A stretch of DNA of 64,000 bases. Source: Pacificispira sp040217575 (GTDB taxonomy: Bacteria > Pseudomonadota > Alphaproteobacteria > UBA8366 > Aestuariispiraceae). Numbering within the stretch: position 1 is the stretch's first letter; each line of letters begins with the position of its first letter. This document shows positions 60,891 through 64,000 of the stretch, piece by piece. The position numbers and the translations under genes were made by a program. The stretch lies in NCBI GenBank assembly GCA_040217575.1, contig JAVJPW010000005.1:472928-536927 (forward strand). The letters are read 5' to 3'. The notes beneath the pieces are model-generated. The model was not told where the DNA came from. It did no database searches and worked only from the letters and a program-made list of their open reading frames with translations.

Positions 60891-62060
60891 CTAAGTCAAA
60901 ACACCCAGTGCTTCCAGATGTTCCAATGCATCATCGTCAAGCCCATTACAGAAGATATGTTCTTCAGGTACATCGCCAAACAGTTTCTTAAAACGCTCAA
61001 TCGTATCTGGTCCGGCATTTCCGCCAGTAATTAGTGAAATGTTTGGGCGCAGATTCTCGCTTAGTTGAACTCGCTTAAGAAGATGTTTGATCTCAAAATC
61101 TGCCGCAGGCAATGAATACCCAATGAATATCCAATTAACTGCCTCCTTCAAATAGCGCTCGGCCATTCTCCAACTCGCTGCGTGCATCGGAAAATCGAGA
61201 GCCTTCCGATAGCTGAACGTTGCAAATCTGGTACCTAGTGTACCGGCATCCTCACATCGAGGACATGCGGTGTCGTACACTTGGACTTGTGAATCCTTAC
61301 CGATCTTCTTTTGAATTACCTCCCAATCACGTTGACGAAAAAGGGTCCGCGCGACCCTTTCAATTTGGTAGTGATTCGCCGGCACCCAGAACGTTTCACG
61401 ACATGCGTCACAGTATAGCCAGTTTACCGATCCGTGAGGCTTCAGGATTCGCAGCGGTTCAACTTTCGCTGCCGACCGCTTAACAAGTGAGGTGTTAATG
61501 AACCTACACGCAATGGCATCGCAACCATAATCGACGCGCCGCAGATTCTGTTTAAGGGCAATCTCGTTCTCAAACACGCCATCCCAGTTCATACTGAGAA
61601 CTGCTGAAGTTGAGCAATCAAATGTACTGAATAGCCGGTCCAAATGCGACCAATCAAAGTCTGATTGCTTTTTCGCGCGCCTGTAACGCTGAGACAGCAT
61701 TCGAATCATTCGAACTATAATGGCTCGACGTACAACTCGCAGATCAGAGGATGACCAATCTGGACCAAGATTGTGTCCGGTGTTTGCAGCTAGATCGACC
61801 ATCGTAAATACGTCTTCGAGATCGGGCCACGCTTCCGGATTGGCAGCCTCTCCCTCGTTAAATATCTCGCTCACGAAGTGCTGAAGGAAATCCACCTGTA
61901 GCCTGCTAGGTCCACCCTTCTTAAGTCTTTTTTTGGATAACAGACTCTCAGTGAAGTCTTTCGCTACAGGTAGACCAGCATTTAGTGAAAAGCCTGCCCC
62001 AAGTATCAAAAGATTTTCCGGCGTCCAGACCAATGCACCACCTAAACTTTCTCGCTTCAC
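60891..62060 (-). CDS. SIR2-like domain protein
   Basis: A 389-aa protein. NAD-binding GAGFSLNAGLP (21-31), later VLSMNWDGVFEN, PHGSVNWLYC and FIGYSLPAADFEIKHLL are sirtuin-fold (SIR2_2) marks. Two Cys pairs (YCDACR and CPRCED) fit the sirtuin zinc ribbon. Such free-standing SIR2-like proteins in islands are frequently NAD-consuming antiphage effectors, but others are metabolic. The GTG start at 62060 lacks a ribosome site. Base composition is lower in GC than in the genes left of the tRNA. Confidence 0.75.
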   Translation of the reverse strand: MKRESLGGALVWTPENLLILGAGFSLNAGLPVAKDFTESLLSKKRLKKGGPSRLQVDFLQHFVSEIFNEGEAANPEAWPDLEDVFTMVDLAANTGHNLGPDWSSSDLRVVRRAIIVRMIRMLSQRYRRAKKQSDFDWSHLDRLFSTFDCSTSAVLSMNWDGVFENEIALKQNLRRVDYGCDAIACRFINTSLVKRSAAKVEPLRILKPHGSVNWLYCDACRETFWVPANHYQIERVARTLFRQRDWEVIQKKIGKDSQVQVYDTACPRCEDAGTLGTRFATFSYRKALDFPMHAASWRMAERYLKEAVNWIFIGYSLPAADFEIKHLLKRVQLSENLRPNISLITGGNAGPDTIERFKKLFGDVPEEHIFCNGLDDDALEHLEALGVLT

Positions 62061-62104
62061 AAAAGTGCGCCAAAGACGCTATCACCCCACATCTTTTTTG
62101 CACA

Positions 62105-62287
62105 CTATAGTTCACCGCAATTCAATGCACCTTGTATAGTTCGCCGTAAGATAGAATGCGCCAGACCTCCCGAACCCGTCACCAGATACCCCTGATACCG
62201 TCCTCGCTTCTTCTCTTCTATCCACCCGGCCTTAAGCAGCGCCTGGATATCGAGTAAGGTAACGTCGCTCAGGGCGTCCTTATGCAC
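62105..62287 (-). CDS. Small island protein, probable winged-helix-like fragment
   Basis: A short 60-aa frame (from a GTG at 62287) with LLDIQALLKAGWIEEKKRGR and YLVTGSGGLAHSI. The same frame remains open upstream to 62389 with protein-like sequence (SVKHLDIFRRIYGKGEIPE), but there is no ATG, GTG or TTG there. Either the gene starts at GTG 62287 or is a remnant. No family recognised. Confidence 0.35.
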   Translation of the reverse strand: MHKDALSDVTLLDIQALLKAGWIEEKKRGRYQGYLVTGSGGLAHSILRRTIQGALNCGEL

Positions 62288-62459
62288 TTCTGGGATTTCA
62301 CCTTTGCCGTATATGCGGCGAAAGATATCGAGGTGTTTAACTGATATCGGAGGTATAGGAAGCTCCCGGTCTAAAGCTGTAATGTCTTCTCAACCTCTGA
62401 GGCAGCTCATTGCGCCGTGGGGTTAGACAGCTAGGGACGGAACACGATTTTCAAACAGG

Positions 62460-62813
62460 TCAAATCCCCAGTGTCGAGCGCACCACAGACTTTGCTAGGT
62501 CACTAACAACATCCAGGCTCGCGCTTCCTCCGACTTCAGCGAGTCTAGCCCGAACATTCTTCCAGACACCCTGGTCCCTTACGTTTTCCAAAAAATCGTG
62601 CCCGTACCATGTGAGCCGCAAGTCTAAGAACCTGGGCCCCTCTAAGCTCGAAGCGTCTATACCTTCCACAAAACCTGCCCCAATAAGCAGCTCAAGGTTA
62701 TAAAGGACTTCCGCCCTATCTCGTTCAGGAACAAGTTCTCCACTTGCCAGGTTATTTGCGCTGCCCTCGATAGCTAAAAGTATCTCTCGAATAGTCTCAA
62801 TGTCTCGAACCAT
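62460..62813 (-). CDS. DUF2513-domain protein
   Basis: A 117-aa protein. It begins VRDIETIREILLAIEG and continues with VLYNLELLIGAGFVEGID, LTWYGHDFLENVRDQGVWK, fitting DUF2513, a winged-helix-like family common on prophages and islands. The W/YxGHDFLDxxR motif is typical. The ATG follows a GGGGGC-rich stretch. Function unknown. Confidence 0.75.
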   Translation of the reverse strand: MVRDIETIREILLAIEGSANNLASGELVPERDRAEVLYNLELLIGAGFVEGIDASSLEGPRFLDLRLTWYGHDFLENVRDQGVWKNVRARLAEVGGSASLDVVSDLAKSVVRSTLGI

Positions 62814-62825
62814 AGCCCCTGCCCC

Positions 62826-63014
62826 CTAATGCACCGTCCCTGACTTTGCCTCCAACTCCCCCAGCGCACGTATCACCGAACGCCAAACAGCGGCCCCGTC
62901 GAGGTCGCCTTTGTCCAGGCACGCATCGGCCTTCAATGCGGCCTCAACACGCGCGCTTGTCCCGTGTTGATCCATGAGCAGCTTGGCGGTGCGGTATATG
63001 TCGATAGGTTCCAT
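62826..63014 (-). CDS. Small conserved alphaproteobacterial protein
   Basis: A 62-aa protein: EPIDIYRTAKLLMDQHG, EAALKADACLDKGDLDGAAV, WRSVIRALGEL. It resembles short helical proteins widespread on alphaproteobacterial islands and prophages. No function is known. The ATG at 63014 is used because an upstream GTG has no additional support. It follows the next gene's stop by a few nt. Confidence 0.6.
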   Translation of the reverse strand: MEPIDIYRTAKLLMDQHGTSARVEAALKADACLDKGDLDGAAVWRSVIRALGELEAKSGTVH

Positions 63015-63020
63015 TGGCAC

Positions 63021-63533
63021 TTAAAGGGAATATTGCGGGGCGTAGGTAAGCATGACCGATGCGCCTGTGGCTGCTGCTGTCCCGACTAGTCGGAGTCTGC
63101 TGAGTTGCTCATGAACGAGTTTCCGAATTTCCGCGATCTCGTTGCCCTGCCTCTTGATCGTGTCCTTCATCTTTTCAATGTCGGTGGAAACCGCTGCGCT
63201 AAGCTCGGTTGACTTTTTCACCATATCGAGGGCTTGCGCATCGAATACCTCGCGGGGAACCGGCTTGTACTTGTCATTCTGTTTTGCCAGGAAATCGCAC
63301 CCCAACGATAGGGTGACGGTGGAAGCGCCAACTACCGCATGCGGGACCGCCGCAAGAGTTGGATCCGCACCTAGCATCATAGTTTCAACTACAGGAAATC
63401 CCAGTAGCGCCGCTCCAACCGCCAGTGCCCCTTTTAGACACAACCCCGTATATCCGTCAGCGAGTCCGGTGATCCCTTGATATGTCTTGGACACCAACGC
63501 CTTGGTCTTGGATGCCGGAACCATTTCACTCAT
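63021..63533 (-). CDS. Hydrophobic and coiled-coil island protein
   Basis: A 170-aa protein I do not recognise. Hydrophobic stretches near residues 33-50 (KGALAVGAALLGFPVVETMM) and 60-80 suggest membrane insertion. Residues about 100-150 form a charged helix (DIEKMKDTIKRQGNEIAEIR). A third weak hydrophobic stretch is near the C terminus. It lies 10 nt downstream of the endonuclease I gene and just upstream of the small gene, so these may be one transcript. Confidence 0.5.
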   Translation of the reverse strand: MSEMVPASKTKALVSKTYQGITGLADGYTGLCLKGALAVGAALLGFPVVETMMLGADPTLAAVPHAVVGASTVTLSLGCDFLAKQNDKYKPVPREVFDAQALDMVKKSTELSAAVSTDIEKMKDTIKRQGNEIAEIRKLVHEQLSRLRLVGTAAATGASVMLTYAPQYSL

Positions 63534-63543
63534 GAGCTTGGTC

Positions 63544-64000
63544 CTAGTAGTCCAGTATCCAGCGGTTCCGAAGCCCCGTATCTTCCGCGATCCGCTCTGC
63601 GCGCTCTATTTCCCAATCGGCCGGCGGGTAGCTCTGATGCCACTCCCAAACCTCTGCCATAGGCATGATGACGGTCGAGCCGTAGACTTCCGCCATATAG
63701 AGCATTGCCCTCGCCACAGTCCCGCGAACCGGACCGTCCGCAATCTCAGCGACGCGGCCGCTCTCGTTTCGCCCCATCTCGAAGTCACATGAGCCATAGA
63801 CGCGTGGCTCTCCTTCGACTTCGCCATAGGGATAGTTGCTGCGGTTCCCGTTCACCTCACCCGATGAAGGAAAGAGGTTGTTCGGATCGTTGTGGGCTAT
63901 CTCGAAATGATGGTTCACACGTTCGCAGCAGTCGCGCCCGCTATCGTCACCGCATTGAGGGTAGGCTTCCGCCTTAAGCTGCCAGCATGCCCTTGTATTG
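63544..64000 (-). CDS. Endonuclease I family nuclease (5' truncated by the window edge)
   Basis: The visible 151 residues run off the right edge. They match the EndA/NucM/Vvn family: DCCERVNHHFEIAHNDPNNL, SSGEVNGNRSNYPYGEV, YGSCDFEM, RGTVARAMLYMAEVYG and PPADWEIERAERI. GEVNGNRSNY is the family signature; the preceding H and E of the usual EWEHVVPA box are outside the window. Such enzymes are unspecific periplasmic or secreted nucleases. Extra Cys residues (CWQLKAEAYPQCGDD) suggest disulfides, as in Vvn. Confidence 0.82.
   Translation of the reverse strand, partial: NTRACWQLKAEAYPQCGDDSGRDCCERVNHHFEIAHNDPNNLFPSSGEVNGNRSNYPYGEVEGEPRVYGSCDFEMGRNESGRVAEIADGPVRGTVARAMLYMAEVYGSTVIMPMAEVWEWHQSYPPADWEIERAERIAEDTGLRNRWILDY

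Noticed and set aside
1..64000. CRISPR arrays, insertion sequences, integrases or prophage structural genes
   Set aside because: No direct-repeat array, transposase motif or phage structural protein was seen anywhere in the window.

Overview
The window is a chromosomal segment from a flagellated alphaproteobacterium, most likely Rhodospirillales-like. FlaF, FlbT, an FlbD-type sigma54 activator and a SciP (DUF1153) protein together are diagnostic of that class. Base composition is high-GC and uniform up to a tRNA-Val gene at about 60.7 kb, then becomes visibly more AT-rich. A DMSP-lyase-like cupin would fit a marine habitat, but that is only a hint.

Layout. (1) 1-2276: end of a probable FlgN-type chaperone, then flgK. 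(2) 2280-18953: a glycan island inserted between flgK and the flagellin gene. It holds an oxidoreductase, PhyH dioxygenase, CgeB-like glycosyltransferase, DegT aminotransferase, nucleotide-sugar epimerase, SpsF-like cytidylyltransferase, GNAT, methyltransferase, formyltransferase, PseA-like amidotransferase, AsnB, NeuB-family synthase, Maf-type flagellin glycosyltransferase and a TPR/SPINDLY-like glycosyltransferase. (3) 19129-28822: flagellin, flgL, flaF, a second formyltransferase, flbT, flaG-like, fliK, flgD, flgE and sciP. (4) 29230-42751: fliF, fliG, fliH, fliN, motA, flbD, flhA, an unknown coiled-coil gene, flhF, flhG, a second FliK-like gene and a gene that looks like a catalytically dead QueF. 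(5) 42824-60626: housekeeping and envelope genes: rpsD, an EamA transporter, glmM, a polyprenyl-phosphate glycosyltransferase with a GT-C-like membrane protein and three tandem SGNH hydrolases, serC-serA, the DMSP-lyase-like cupin, glmS, glmU, a DUF3108 protein and a CigR-like protein. (6) 60725-64000: tRNA-Val(CAC), then an accessory island with a SIR2-like protein, a DUF2513 protein, small unknown proteins and a 5'-truncated endonuclease I.

How it works together. Five strong sigma54 (-24/-12) elements (GG-N10-GC) lie upstream of the DegT operon, flagellin, flgL, fliK and the second FliK-like gene. FlbD, encoded here, is the obvious activator. The sigma54 element before the DegT operon suggests that flagellin glycan synthesis is timed with late flagellar gene expression. 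The glycan genes could make a CMP-activated nonulosonic (sialic-like) acid that is amidinated, formylated and methylated, and attach it to flagellin through Maf and/or the SPINDLY-like enzyme. FlaF and FlbT would control flagellin output. GlmM, GlmS and GlmU supply the UDP-GlcNAc precursor. The most unusual items are the QueF-like protein coupled to a sigma54-driven FliK-like gene, two formyltransferases tied to flagellar loci, and the SIR2/endonuclease I accessory island.
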